Of a stretch of DNA of 64,000 nucleotides, positions 1 to 10,570 are shown piece by piece. Every line of letters starts with the position of its first letter. The stretch's first letter is position 1. The stretch comes from Peromyscus leucopus. Lineage: Eukaryota; Chordata; Mammalia; Rodentia; Cricetidae. The translations under genes were made by a program, and so were the position numbers. Location: NCBI RefSeq assembly GCF_004664715.2, contig NC_051086.1, positions 72,629,486-72,693,485 of the forward strand, given 5' to 3'. The notes beneath the pieces were generated by a model. The model did no database searches and had not been told where the DNA came from. It saw only the letters and a list, made by a program, of their open reading frames with translations.

Positions 1-75
1 TGCTGTGGCGTGCACACACCCACTCAGACGAATAGATAGAATGGATATGTACATGAAATAAATAAAAATGTAATA
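1..75 (+). repeat. B2/B3-type SINE 3' tail, cut by the window edge
   Basis: A CA-rich stretch followed by an 'aaataaataaaaa' tail resembles the 3' end of tRNA-derived rodent SINEs. The body lies outside the window. Confidence 0.45.
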
Positions 76-1050
76 CAGACTGAGAAATGAATGAAACATG
101 AACACAACAGTTTTTTACAAGGGCTGATTTTTTTTTTTTCCAAAGAAGATACTTTCTCAAGATCAGCTCAACAAGACCATAACTCAACACTGAATACATA
201 CCTAGTCTTCTAGCAAAGGAGAAATTTCTTTCTTTTTTCTTTTCTTTTCTTTCTTTTTTTTAAGGAGAGATTTCTTGTGGAAAACAGGGTGCTTCCCTGT
301 ACCCCTTAGCCCTTACCTGTACCTCAGTCCCAGAATTAGAGATTAGACAGTCAAAGGTCAAGCAGGGCAGGGGAGTCACCGTGAGTGGTGACAGGGGTGG
401 ACCTGCCTGGGACCTGCCTAGGGAGGTTGGGCTGGCCTTGTTTAGGGAGAAAGTTACTGAACCTCTGCATAGCAATGGGAAAGCAAGCTGGCAGGAGAAA
501 TATGGAGTCCCTTGTGTCAACTCTACAAAACAGTAAATAAAGCTGTAGCTTGTGAGGCAGGTTCTTACACACGATTGCCAGATAACAGCTGTCACTGTAG
601 ACCTCAGACAAAGGCCGCTGAAGGCTTACACAGGAAGTACTGTAAGGATATCAACCTCACTCTGCTTAGCTTGGGGCTGACGCTCCTCTTGCTACTGATC
701 ATTGTGACCGAGAGCCATTGTTTCAATACGTCTAAATGTGATCTCCTTTTGTTTTGAAAGTTCTGTTTGCTTCTTCCTCTTTGAGTATTCCTAAGGCTTA
801 CGATGGCATGTGTATTCCCATTATGAAGTTGGTTCCATGTAAGTATTGCTACATTTTAGGACATCTCTGTTTGGTATGCAGGTTGATGGCCATCATACCA
901 ACTTTCAGAGATGAAATAAGAGGCCAACAAAAGCACATACTGGGAGGGTAAGGGAGATGTCCTGAGTGGTTCCAGGTAAAATCTGGCATCTTTTACCAGG
1001 GAGGGCACTAATTCTGTATGCTTGATGGGACTCTTACAACCAGAAGTAGG
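76..1050. other. Non-coding spacer without a recognised element
   Basis: No gene or clear repeat seen apart from a T run at 129-140 and a T/C-rich tract at about 228-262. The ORFs of 65-111 codons here lack any recognisable domain or splice context. Confidence 0.4.
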
Positions 1051-1051
1051 T

Positions 1052-1195
1052 CAAATGAGGTGACATATGCTTGTAATCCTGGTATGCAGGAGGTTGGGGC
1101 AGGAGCAGAGCAAGTTCAAGGATAGCCCCATCTACATAGAGAGTTTGAGGCCAGCCTGGACTATATGTCAAGACCCTTGCCCCATCTATATGAGT
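1052..1195 (+). repeat. Old B1-like SINE
   Basis: Retains the B1 order: 'tgtaatcctgg', a gaggcagg-like block, 'gaggccagcctgg', then a degraded tail. Strong divergence suggests an old 7SL-derived copy. Confidence 0.6.
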
Positions 1196-1451
1196 AACAT
1201 TGACCTTTGACATATTTCTTATGTCAGAGGCATCCCTCCTAGGAAGGGTCTGTAGGAGTAGGTGGGGTAGAGAGGAACGGCAGCACTGAGGGTGTATACC
1301 ATGGAAGGGAGCATGTAGCCTCTGAGCGCCTTGAATGAGAATGGTTTTGGTCCCTGACTTGCTGATCAACATGGTATGTACTTCCTGAAACAGGCAGAGA
1401 CTCTTGGCTCATATGGCTTGGGTTTGTGGCCAGAAAGGATGCCCATGGGCC

Positions 1452-1650
1452 AGTAAGATGTCTCAGAGGGTAAAGGAACCTTGACGTCAGACCTGAAAAC
1501 TTGAGCTCCATCCCTGGGACCCCCATGGTGGAAGGGGAGAACTCCCCTGGCCTCCACACATGCGCTGTGGTATGCTCAGAGTGGGCACAGAAACATGCGC
1601 ATGCACACAGTGCATGCACGCGCACACTGAGATATAAGAAAAAAATGAAA
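1452..1650 (+). repeat. B3-type (tRNA-derived) SINE
   Basis: 'cagtaagatgtctcagaggg' corresponds to the A-box end of the B2/B3 head, followed by 'gacccccatggtggaagg' and 'ctggcctccacaca', then a CA-rich part and A-rich tail. The ORFs across this stretch are translations of the SINE. Confidence 0.72.
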
Positions 1651-1739
1651 ATGGATGGGCATTGGGATTTCTGTGAGAAATTGCATTTCATATTTCATTT
1701 AGCCAGCTTTTAGATGCTCATAGATAAATATGGTCCCCG

Positions 1740-2003
1740 TTCAGATGGACTTAAGACACAGTGGGAGAGACACATACGTATGCAGAGGGCAGCACTATAG
1801 GTTAGGAGTGGGCAGGCATTTCTGGAAAGGACCCCAAATCTCTGGCACAGTGGGTAGAGGCACATAGTAAATACCTGTTGGTTCAAATTTGTGAATTTCC
1901 TCCCTGTCCTGTCCTATCCCAGTTCAGCCTTGAATTGCAAACCTTTACCCTGGTAACACAGAAGCATGCTATTATTGGATATGAGATGCTCCCAAAAGAA
2001 TTC
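1740..2003. other. Non-coding spacer
   Basis: No element recognised between the B3-type SINE and the following B4. Confidence 0.35.
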
Positions 2004-2266
2004 TGTACTGGGTTGGAGAAGTGACTCAAGAGGCGACTAGTAGAGTTGACTAGTGCTTGCCGGGATAGTAAGTACAAAGCCCTGGGTTTGACTGCTAGCA
2101 TTCCATAATACGGTGTGGTGGCCCATGCCTGTAATCCTAGCATTCAGGAGGTAGAGGTGGGAGAGACCAGGTGTTTAAGGTCACATCCTCAGCTACCCAG
2201 CAAGCTTGAGGCTTAACTTGAGCCACATGAGACCCTCTCCCAGAACACCACCACCACCACCACCAC
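2004..2266 (+). repeat. B4 (ID-B1 fusion) SINE with (CCA)n tail
   Basis: An ID-like head ('gccctgggtttgactgctag' matches the tRNA-type B-box area) runs into a B1-like part ('gcctgtaatcctagcattca') and ends 'catgagaccctctccc', followed by a short (CCA)n tract at about 2249-2266. Confidence 0.7.
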
Positions 2267-2269
2267 GTT

Positions 2270-2929
2270 AGGCTTGATTCCCAGCTAATGGCACAGTTTC
2301 AGTTTCTGGATATTTTAGGAGGCAGCACCTATCTGGAGGAAGCAGGTCACGGGGTGGGGTGGAGTGGGAATGGGTCCTTGGAGTCTGCATCTCGTTATCT
2401 TGCCCCTCCCTGAGCCCATAACTCCCCTTTCCACACACAGAATTTGAGACCCTGCTTGAGATCTCTCACTATGAAATTGACTCAGTGCGGTTCAGTGTCC
2501 ACCCCCCCCCAACCTTCCCCCCTATCTCCCCTCCCTGCTGAGGGTGTGTTTCTCAGGATGTGGGCCCTGCCCTTTCTCTGAGAACCTCTTCTTTTGTGGA
2601 TGAATGGGAGGCATGCAGTCATGCAGCCATGTTCTTGAAGTGTGGCCCTTGGAAGACAGGCATTGAGTTACACATGCAAACTCCCAGGCCTCACCAGCCC
2701 AAGAAACCGGTGGGATTCTTGGGAGCCTTCGGAGTTTGGGACCCATGGATCCAGAACTTTCCTGGAGCTTTATGATGCTCTGAAAGAGCCTGAATGCACT
2801 GGGAGACATGCATGCTTGTCCCGTCTCTCACAACTTCAGGGAATTATTTATGATCTTATCATATGCCTGACACTAGTGGCCTTAGGTCCAGGGGTGTGAG
2901 AAACAAAATATGCAAAGCAGATTTTATGC
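2270..2929. other. Non-coding spacer
   Basis: No repeat or gene recognised. It contains a C run near 2503-2512. The ORFs of 71-95 codons overlap on both strands and look like chance frames. Confidence 0.4.
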
Positions 2930-2933
2930 TTGT

Positions 2934-2972
2934 ATGTGTGTGTGTGTGTGTGTGTCCGCCGCGCGCGCGCAC
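2934..2972. repeat. (TG)n followed by alternating CG/GC
   Basis: About 11 TG units are followed by a CpG-rich alternating pyrimidine-purine stretch, a Z-DNA-prone composition. Confidence 0.85.
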
Positions 2973-2989
2973 GCTCACAGGCACGTGCG

Positions 2990-3245
2990 AGTGCACATGT
3001 GTATACACACGTGTGTGCACATGGGGATCAGAATTCAGTTGTTTTCCACTCTCTTTTTTGAGGTAGGATCTCTCGCTGAACCTGCAGCTCATCTGGCTGG
3101 CCTTCGAGCCTGTAAATCTCTTCCTTCTAGAGTTGGGATTGCAGGTGCAAGCTGCCAGGTCTGGCTTATTTTTGCATGGCTGTTGGGGATCTGAACTCAG
3201 TCCTCATGTTTCTGTAACAAGGGATTGACCATTGAGTCATCTTCC
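2990..3245 (-). repeat. B4/RSINE1-type SINE, reverse
   Basis: Reverse-strand B1-like part (diverged 'gaggtaggatctctcgctg', 'gttgggattgcaggtgcaag') followed by an ID/tRNA-like part ('ggggatctgaactcagtcct') ending near 'gagtcatcttccctg'. Confidence 0.62.
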
Positions 3246-3261
3246 CTGCATCCTAAGGCCA

Positions 3262-3430
3262 ATCTATTTATTTATGATCTATTTATTTATTTAACATACG
3301 TGCCACACTGTGAGCCTGGAAGTCAGAGGTCGGCTTGCAGGAGCTGGCTCTCTCCTTCCACCACGTGGGTTCCACGGATTGAACTCAGGTTGTCCAGAGC
3401 TTTTCTCTGCTGAGGCATCTGTCTCGGTCT
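3262..3430 (-). repeat. B3-type SINE, reverse, with TTTA-rich tail
   Basis: Reads 'gaagtcagaggtcggcttgc', 'ccttccaccacgtgggttcc', 'gattgaactcaggttgtcc', the reverse complement of the tRNA-derived B3 head. The complement of its poly(A) tail is the ATTT repeat at 3264-3293. Confidence 0.75.
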
Positions 3431-3772
3431 CTTGGAACCGCTTTAGACCCAGAGTTCAGTGGTGTTTCATACAGCCACAAGCTGTACGGCCAGCACCACT
3501 GTCTAGTGCCCCCCATTTCATCACCCTGAACGAGACCCTATGTTCCTTAAGCTGCCACTCTGTTTTTCCTTCGTTCTGGTCTTCAGCCGTGCCTATCTGC
3601 TTGTTATGTGTGAACTGGCCTATTCTGGATATTTCACATACATTGACTCCTATAATGTTTTTGTCTCTGTTTTCTTACACGTAGCATATGATTTCAATGA
3701 TATCACCACTGTAGAATGCATCAACAGTCCTTTTTTTAGGGCCAACTAATATTTCACTGAGTGGATATATAT

Positions 3773-3775
3773 ATG

Positions 3776-3819
<44 letters not shown>

Positions 3820-3822
3820 CAT
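3773..3822. repeat. (TA)n array forming a perfect 50-bp palindrome
   Basis: The AT array is bounded by ATGGAAT on the left and ATTCCAT on the right, so the whole 50 bp is self-complementary with 25-bp arms. It sits inside the L1 fragment. Confidence 0.9.
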
Positions 3823-3997
3823 CACCTTTTTATTAGTTGGTGGACAGTTGAGTCCCTTCCACTTTTCAGCCCCCTGAGTGGTGTAAACATTCAGGTACAT
3901 GCTTTTTTTTTTTTTTTTGGTAACTGTTTTTCAATTCCTTTTGGTCTCTACCTAGAGTGGGAATTGCTGGGCCGTATGTGATTTCCATTGTATTTTC

Positions 3998-4325
3998 TTG
4001 TTATTGTGAGTATGCACATTTGTGTGAGGAGTGTGTGTTCACAATGGGTGGAGGTCATAGGACCACCTTTGGGGTGTAGTTCTTTAGGAACGCCACCCAC
4101 CTTATTTTGAGTCAGGGTCTCTCATTTAGGCTAGACTGGCTGGCCAGGGAGCCCCAAGGACCCACCTGTTTCCACCTGCCTGCCTCTGTGATTACAAGGA
4201 GCGTGGCGCCGCATTGCAACCAACTTAAGACAGAACAAAACATTTTTATGGGTTTTAGGAATTGAACTCAGGTCCCCAGGCTTGCAGGGCAAACACCTTA
4301 CTGACTGAGCCATCTCCCTAGTCCT
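3998..4325 (-). repeat. B4/RSINE1-type SINE, reverse
   Basis: Contains a degraded B1-like block ('gagtcagggtctctcattta', 'ctgcctgcctctgtgattac') followed by 'gaattgaactcaggtccc' and 'gactgagccatctcccta', the reverse of a tRNA-like head. Confidence 0.62.
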
Positions 4326-4640
4326 GTGCTGAGCTTCTTGGAGAGCTTCTATTCCCTGCAGCAGCTGCCTTGTTTCTCCCTCCCACCAAAAAACACATGC
4401 GCATCAAGACTTCTCGATGTCTGTGCCAATAATGAATTACTTTCTACTTAAAACAGCTAAACGCTCCTAATGGGTGTGGAAGGGAGTTCATTGGGGGTTT
4501 TGATTTCCACTTCTCCAATGCCTCATAATAATTTGAGCATCTTTCCATTTACTTATTGGCCAATTCCGTATCTTTTGAGGGGAGGAATCTCCAAGTGGGT
4601 GCTTGTTTAAAATTTCAATTACCTTTTGCTGTTGGCAGCC

Positions 4641-5311
4641 TGATGTTCAGGCTAAGAGCAAGGCTTACTGAGGGTAGGATTTTGGACAAGCTGCAGAACG
4701 TTCTCTGCCTTGATCTCCTTTTCTCTTCATTGGGCATGATGATAGAACCTACCGTCATGGTCTTCCAGTGGGTGAAGCCTTAGGACCCTTGCATGGCCCA
4801 TGACTGGCTTTTGCTGTGTAACAGATGCCCTTATTACACACGAGCTGAAACTCCCAAGGGTGACTGGACACCACACTGCAGAGATTAATAACTGCTGGGA
4901 AGCAGATACCACGGTGATGCAACCGAGAGTAACTGGAAGGCTATTTTCGGTTGGGAGCACAGGGAAGGCTTTTCGGAGGAGGCGACACTTGAGCTGATAC
5001 CGGAATGACAGGAAGGAGCCAACCTCACGAAGAGCCATGTACAGGAAGGGCACTCCCGGCTGAGGGAACGGCTGGGGTAAAGGTCTGCAGACAGGGACGA
5101 GCCTTACCGAGCTGCTAGAGGGGAGACAGGGCACAGGTGGGGTTTCAGCCCGTGAGGGGCCTGGTGACAGCCACAGGGTGGGGAGACAGCTGCTTTGACT
5201 CAGGAGGACAGGGTGTGCGGGGTCTCTGCTTGGGTACCCAGGAAACCTGAGATAGTGATTGAGCCCGTTTAGCAGAGACCTCCATTTTCTCATGTCAAAA
5301 ACAGGCTGGTG
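4641..5311. repeat. Spacer with an ancient mammalian repeat-like core
   Basis: At about 4960-5190 the order 'gggaaggcttttcggaggag', 'gcgacacttgagctgatacc', a GAAGGAGCC block and a CTGCAGACAGGG block resembles a very old interspersed repeat shared by mammals. I cannot name the family, and nothing else in this stretch is recognised. Confidence 0.4.
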
Positions 5312-5500
5312 GGCTTGTGAGTTGACTCAGTGGGTCAGGGTACTTTTTGGTAAGGAGTATGACCCAATTCAATCCCTGGGGCCCACATGGTAGACAGGGA
5401 GAACAGACTTCCGGTAGGCTGTCTTCTGACCTCCAGATGTGGGCCGTGGCACACGCATGCCTCCCCCTACTCCACAGGGACACACAGTAAGTGATGAAAA
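5312..5500 (+). repeat. B3-type SINE
   Basis: 'gtgactcagtgggtcagggt', 'ggggcccacatggtagacag', 'ctgtcttctgacctccagat' follow the B3 order. Confidence 0.75.
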
Positions 5501-6198
5501 CATTGAAAAACATTGTGGTTATATTTCCTCCTATGTAGTAAGTCTTCTATGAAACACACATGAACTGAACTAAGGGGAGGGTCTTCCATTTTCAGAAGAT
5601 GTGAATCACAGGGCTCAGTTGGGGTCTGCCTCACCCCCTCGTACTGGCTCCAGAATGAAGGAGCAATGAGGCTGTCCCTGAAAACTCCTCTTCTTAGGGT
5701 GGTCCTGGGGAGCGTGAGGTATGTTTCCACCTCAGCATCATGGTTCACAGAGTTCTTGCCCCCCCACCCCCGCTCTCCCATTGTCCTAGAACCGTCCCTC
5801 AAACTGTCCAGCTGAGGCTTAATTGAACACCCTGCATGCACGGGGCTCCAAAAATGAGCGATGTTCTGTGAAAGCAAGGAGCTCACAGCGCTGCCCTGCA
5901 CACCACTTCCTCCTTTGGCTTCGTCTTGCATTGCTATGTCCCTTAAGCCTTAGGAATAAGGATGTCACACAGAGAAGAGCTTGGGGTCTAGAGCCTGCTA
6001 CACTCCGACATCATCCTGGTCCCCTCTTTGCTGGTGCCTACAAAGCATAGAGCCCAGTGCTGTGGCTGAGAGACAGGCTGCATGGGTTTTCTGTTGGATT
6101 CGTCCTCTCTAACTATTCAAGCCTTTCTAGGTCTCAGTTTGTTCGTCTGTGAAGTGGTGGTAGAGTTCTAACTGCATATTGATCATACATGGATAATC
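5501..6198. other. Spacer, possible MIR fragment near 6075-6180
   Basis: 'ggtctcagtttgttcgtctg' followed by 'tgaagtggtgg' is reminiscent of the middle of a MIR in forward orientation. No gene seen. Confidence 0.35.
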
Positions 6199-6212
6199 AA
6201 AAAAGTGTGTGT

Positions 6213-6418
6213 GGGGCTGGAGAGGTGGCTCAGTGGTTAAGAGCACTGGCTGCTCTTCCAGAGGACCCAGGTTCAATTCTTAGCACCCACATGGCAGCTC
6301 ACACAACTGTCTTTAACTCCAACCCTTGAGGATCTGATGCCCTCTTCAGGCATGCACATGATATACATACATGCAGGCAGGCAAAACACTAATGCACATA
6401 TAATAAATTGAATTAAAA

Positions 6419-6420
<2 letters not shown>
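6213..6420 (+). repeat. B2 SINE with 14-bp target duplication
   Basis: Complete B2: head 'ggggctggagaggtggctca', 'aagagcactggctgctcttc', B-box 'ggttcaattct', 3' part to 'acataataaa'-like tail. The flanks share the 14-bp A6(GT)4 at 6199-6212 and 6415-6428. The second copy runs straight into the following TG array. Confidence 0.95.

Positions 6421-6467
<47 letters not shown>
6421..6467. repeat. (GT)n microsatellite
   Basis: About 23 GT units beginning within the B2 target-site duplication. Confidence 0.95.
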
Positions 6468-6468
<1 letters not shown>

Positions 6469-6523
6469 ATCCATCTGTCCCCATGCCACTCCCCAACGCT
6501 GGGTTTACAGGTGTACCTGGATC

Positions 6524-6688
6524 TTTTTTTTTTGTTTGTTGTTTTTCGAGACAGGGTTTCTCTGTGTAGCTTTGCGCCTTTCCTGGATCTCACTCTATAG
6601 CCCAGGCTGGCCTCGAACTCACAGAGATCCGCCTGGCTCTGCCTCTCGAGTGCTGGGATTAAAGGCGTGTGCCACCATCGCCTGGCCC
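6524..6688 (-). repeat. B1 SINE, reverse
   Basis: Poly-T, 'gagacagggtttctctgtgt', 'agctttgcgcctttcctgg', 'gaactcacagagatccgcct', 'gctgggattaaaggcgtgtg'. Low divergence, with GGATCTTTTTTT flanking both sides as a probable target duplication. Confidence 0.95.
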
Positions 6689-6699
6689 GGATCTTTTTT

Positions 6700-6992
6700 T
6701 TTTTTTAATCTTTTTAAATGCATATGTGTGTGTGTACATGGGTGTTGGGTGCATGTGTGGAGGCCTGAGGTCGGTGTTGGGGAACTTCCTTGGTTGCTCT
6801 CCACCATATTCCTTGAGGCAGGGTTTCTCACTTGAACTCAGAACTCACTCACAGGCTAGCCTGCCTAGCCAGCCTGCTCTGGAGATCACAGGCAGGCACC
6901 CACTTGGCATTTATGTCGGTTCTAGGTATCAAAACTCAAGCCCTCATGATTGCACAGCCAATGCTTTAAACATGGGGTCATTTCTCCAGCAC
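6700..6992 (-). repeat. B4/RSINE1-type SINE, reverse
   Basis: 'gcatgtgtggaggcctgagg', 'ttgaggcagggtttctcact', 'ctggagatcacaggcaggca' and 'caaaactcaagccctcatga' lie in the order of a reversed composite SINE. Confidence 0.62.
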
Positions 6993-6994
6993 CG

Positions 6995-7098
6995 TCCCAG
7001 CCTCCTGCTCTTTAGGTGGATGCTAAGAGATTGGAACGCTAATCCTTATGCCTGAGCAGCAAGTGCGGTTACTCACTGAACCATCTCCCTAGCCCCAT
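6995..7098 (-). repeat. SINE fragment, reverse
   Basis: Ends 'ctgaaccatctccctagccc', the reverse of a tRNA-derived SINE head. The remainder is degraded. Confidence 0.5.
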
Positions 7099-7100
7099 GT

Positions 7101-7529
7101 TATATGGGGGCCACTATCTCTTTTTCCCACCAACTCCCCCCAAATTTAGAAACTTAGCTGAGCCCAGGAACCCAACCCTTCTTAAGGTTCCTAGGAAATT
7201 GTTCTCTGGAACGGACTAAAGGAGGAAAAATTGTTTCTATGGTTTGGAAGGGAAAAGAGGTATATGTGTACCCGAGTGCGTGAGTGTGCTGGGGCAGGCG
7301 GTGGAGGCGCCGCAGGGGTCACACCCACTCAGGCACACCCACCCGGGATTGCACTGTGACAAGGGATAGTTTAGTGAGCTAGGGTGGGCACAGGGCTTCA
7401 AGGGCTCGGCCGGCCACTAGGGGTCAGTGTGTCTCCGCTGCAGGCGCCGGCGGGCGGCTCACCTCATCGCTGCAGACACCAGCTGACAGTTCCCGCCCGG
7501 CTGTATTCAACACCTCTTGCCTTGTACTG

Positions 7530-7531
<2 letters not shown>
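7101..7531. other. Repeat-poor, locally CpG-rich spacer
   Basis: The 7270-7500 part is richer in CpG than its surroundings (ggcgccgcagg, ggcgccggcgggcgg). No gene model is supported. A CTCF-like motif lies inside it. Confidence 0.45.
7414..7429 (+). promoter_or_regulatory. CTCF-like site
   Basis: CCACTAGGGGTCAGTG differs at one base from the common CTCF core CCACTAGGGGGCAGTG. The altered base is in the GGC part of the core, which may weaken binding. Identification is by eye. Confidence 0.4.

Positions 7532-7581
<50 letters not shown>
7532..7581. repeat. (GT)n microsatellite
   Basis: About 25 uninterrupted GT units. Cys/Val and His/Thr ORFs over it are artefacts. Confidence 0.97.
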
Positions 7582-7586
<5 letters not shown>

Positions 7587-8477
7587 CTTTCTCTGTAGTG
7601 AAGTAGAGGGCCTAGGCAGCCTAAATAACACGCTTTCTCTTTGCAGGAAAATGCAGAAAGTAGTCAAACTGTCCTGTCTTTCCATTCCTTGGCTAAGGGA
7701 GCAAAGATCCAATTGTGGTTTCTGCCCTGGTTATCTTGGTGCCACCGAGGATGGCACCGGGGTGGGGTGGTCTGCTGAATTCTTCCTTTTCTATTTTCTG
7801 CCTCGGCGAGGAGGAGGGTGTTAATGCCGGTTGGCAGTTACATGAAACCGAGGCGGATGGTGGCGGGGTGTGCTAACAAACAAGGGCAGGAAATAGTGTC
7901 ATATTTTCTGGAGAGCGAGCCGCTCCCAGGAGACGGACTGCAGGATTCCACCCGGAGACTCTTGGAAGGGGTGGCGGGGCGGATAAGAAGTGCTACATAA
8001 TCGCTCTCTCTCCTTTCGCTTTCTGGTGCCTCTGTGCAGTGACAGACTCCGTTTTATCCCCGGTCTGGCTAACTGGCCAAATGACTGGCCATAAAAAGAA
8101 AACAATCCACTTTGATCTGATGTCACTTCAGCGGTTAGTTATTCCTTTGTCGAGAGTGAACTCTGGAAATAAGACTTCAGGGACGGAGCTACCTGCTTGA
8201 AACCTAGACCAAATCTGATCTGTGCTGATTTTCATCCCCAAGTCCAACCACTGGGCAGGTGGGACAGGGATAAGTGGTCTCCTTGCCTTACCTTATCCAG
8301 TATCCTCTGTATCTTCCTCCACCAGGCCTTTTCTAGTTCCTACCATAAGGAGCCAACTTCCACCTGTCTGCCTTTCTGTGAACTTGAGTCAATACATTGA
8401 GCACCCTGAAGCCTGACCCAGCTTCCATATTCTTCTGGTACCTCAGGTACTGTGTGCCTGATACACTGTTAGTAAGT
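7582..8477. other. Repeat-poor spacer
   Basis: No SINE or LTR seen. Contains 'gcggataagaagtg' (GATA-type core) near 7979-7992. Possible regulatory sequence, but nothing beyond low repeat content supports it. Confidence 0.35.
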
Positions 8478-8582
8478 ACTATATATAATATAATAACAAT
8501 ATAATATAGCACAATATAATATATTATATAGTAAATATATAAATTTATGTATAAATAAATAATAATTATATAGTAAATAAAG
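8478..8582. repeat. AT-rich low-complexity tract
   Basis: Nearly pure A/T, rich in TATA, AATA and ATAT words, about 105 bp. Confidence 0.85.
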
Positions 8583-8704
8583 GACAATAGCCTTAACTCC
8601 TGTACTGGAAATAGCGGCTCATGGATACTGAATGAATTCCTCCTTGTCAGAAGGACTCACCCCACTTTCTCTTATTTCACACCGACACCAGGAGATCCGG
8701 CCAA

Positions 8705-8830
8705 GGATTCCATCATCACCATCACGCTCACTTTATAGATGGGGAAGTGGAGCCTGGGGGGAGTAGCTGAAGCACCCCCAGTTCTAGGATCTGGCAAGCG
8801 GAGGACAGGGCTTCGGACCTGGCCTCTCGT
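8705..8830 (-). repeat. MIR-like SINE fragment, reverse
   Basis: 'tttatagatggggaagtgga' followed by a degraded middle and 'ggcttcggacctgg' fits the reverse of a MIR core. Confidence 0.5.
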
Positions 8831-9239
8831 CATTCGGCAGGTCTCTCCCTTTTGGGACAACCAGCTCGGCTTGCACCTGCGTCCCTTGCCCTGCATAGAC
8901 CACAAGCTGACTTCTGCGCCTGGAAGTCACAGATGCCTTTCCTCGCTCCCCTGTGAAGAGTCAACTCCGAGGGCCAGGGTGGCGGCTGCAGCTTTTCTGC
9001 AGCTCTCTGGAGAGAAAGGATAAATCAGAGGAGGGAACCAGGTCTCCAGGAAACAGGCTCTAGGTCTGACCTGAAAAAATGGCCACAGGGGCTGAGTCTT
9101 CAGAGACACTGGACGTGGAATCTGCAGTCTTCGCTTCTATTCTTGAATGGCTTGACCTTTTACATTTGTTAGACAATCGATCGAGGGCCTTACACCTCCC
9201 TCTTTTTCATTTGTAAAGGAGTTGTTTCTGTAAAAGTAG
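8831..9239. other. Non-coding spacer
   Basis: No element recognised. ORFs of 60-94 codons overlap on both strands. Confidence 0.4.
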
Positions 9240-9435
9240 ACCAGACCTGTAATTCTAGCTACTCAGGAGGCTGAGGCACGAGAGGATCCCAAGTTCAAGG
9301 CCAGGCTGGGCAACTTAACAAGACCTTGACTCAAAAATAAAAAAATTAAGAAAAGGGCTGGGGATCACTGGTACAGTGCTTGCCTAGTGTGTATGAGGCT
9401 CTAAACTCAAACCTCAAGACTGCAAATGAAACCAA
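9240..9435 (+). repeat. B1 fragment joined to an ID-like SINE
   Basis: A B1-like part ('ctactcaggaggctgaggca', 'aagttcaaggccaggctggg', A-rich linker) is followed directly by an ID-like part ('gggctggggatcactggtac', 'gtgcttgcctagtgtgtatg'). The order B1 then ID is the opposite of B4 and matches the reversed copy at 23676-23815. Confidence 0.62.
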
Positions 9436-10436
9436 ACCCAAACAATATGCCAAGCCTCTCACTCCTCTGTGGGGACAGAGATGGCATGGGACACACCCCC
9501 TGGGCCCTTCACCGCATATGTCTTATTAAAACCTTCACAGCGGCTGAGAAGGCCCATCGAAGGCCTGGTACTGGACACATTCGGGGGTGTAGCTACTTTG
9601 GGTGGACACACACATTCACATTGACAAGGCAGGCCAGCCTCTCCGGATGGATATAAATACTCAGGGAGGGGAAAGCCAAGACCAAAGGCTCAGGCCGTCC
9701 TGCGCCGCCGGTGGCACCAGCTCGTGCTCTTCCTGTGTGTGTGAGAGGCAGTTTGACTGATACCTAGTCCTTCCTGAGAGCAGGGTGAACCCACTACAGC
9801 CACATTTTTGTCAGCGTTCCCAGGAGTGTCACCAGATACCACCGTCTCGGTGGCCAGAGCGCATGCCACTGCCTTCCTTGAGAAAGCGGGTGGGGAAGAG
9901 GCCTTGAGCTTGGGAATGGGAAGGAGATGCTTGGGGTGAGGGGGTGACGCTGGTCTCAGGGTTGGTAACTGCTTGAGAGCGGCTTTCATGGTTATTGCTT
10001 GGTCTCCCGATAGTCACGAGCTGCCTGCAGACCCTTAGGCAGTGCAGTGGGTGTGTGGATGTTGGTGGGCGTTTGTCTCCGTGGAGGTTGCAGCCTGAGT
10101 GAGCCCACCTAATGAAGCGAGGCCTCGTTATACTGAAGGTTGGGACGGGGAACACCAGGGCCTCAGGGTGCAGTGGGGTTCACATGGGGCCGAAGGGCTC
10201 TCTATCTTAGCATCCCAGAGGATGGTGAGGGATGGACAGGAGCTAGCTAGGCAGAGAGGAAGCAGCTTGTTCCAGGCTTGCCTTACTTGGTCCAGCACAG
10301 ATTCCCTCCTTCTTTTTGTGCATAGATGTGTAAACACATGTGTGGGTGTGTATGCATATGTGTGTGAATGGAGGCCACAGATTAGTATCAAGTGTCTCGA
10401 CTGTTCTCCACCATTTTTTTTGGGGTGGGGGCGGGC
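9436..10436. other. Non-coding spacer
   Basis: Mostly single-copy-looking. Contains a TATAAATA word at 9651-9658 without promoter context and a TG-rich stretch at about 10325-10365. No gene supported. Confidence 0.4.
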
Positions 10437-10562
10437 ACAGGGTCTCACTATGCAGCTCTAGCTTACCTGGAACTCTCCATGTAGACCAGGCTGGCCTGTA
10501 ACTCAAGAGACCTGCTTGCTTCTGCTTCTTGAGTGCTGGGATTAGATGCGAAGCCGCCATAG
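10437..10562 (-). repeat. B1 SINE, reverse
   Basis: 'acagggtctcactatgcagc', 'gtagaccaggctggcctgta', 'gagtgctgggattagatgcg'. Moderately diverged. Confidence 0.78.
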
Positions 10563-10568
10563 TGGGCG

Positions 10569-10570
<2 letters not shown>

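Larger units (their letters stand above)
3428..4640 (-). mobile_element. Ancient L1 (L1M-type) fragment, interrupted
   Basis: Segments in conserved order match the old mammalian L1 3' region read antisense: 'catttcatcaccctgaacga', 'ggcctattctggatatttca', 'agagtgggaattgctggg', then after a SINE, 'cctaatgggtgtgg' and 'gagcatctttccatttactt'. It is split by the AT array (3773-3822), a poly-T run at 3904-3919 and a SINE at 3998-4325. No ORF2 frame survives. Family assignment is from memory of the consensus. Confidence 0.62.

Noticed and set aside
6213..6420. A-box/B-box pol III signals as tRNA genes (also in other B2, B3 and ID copies)
   Set aside because: These are tRNA-derived SINEs; the cloverleaf is not intact and the SINE body and A-tail follow.
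6421..6467. Cys/Val and His/Thr ORFs over GT/CA arrays (also at 7532, 37702, 41855, 44317, 47597, 52398, 54527 and 55772)
   Set aside because: Microsatellite translations with no flanking coding sequence.
7464..7540. Minus-strand donor-like 'gatgaggtgagccg' as an exon end
   Set aside because: The required acceptor would fall in or beside a long CA array, and the short frame is not protein-like.
9651..9658. TATAAATA as a core promoter
   Set aside because: No supporting initiator, CpG island or downstream exon; common by chance in 64 kb.
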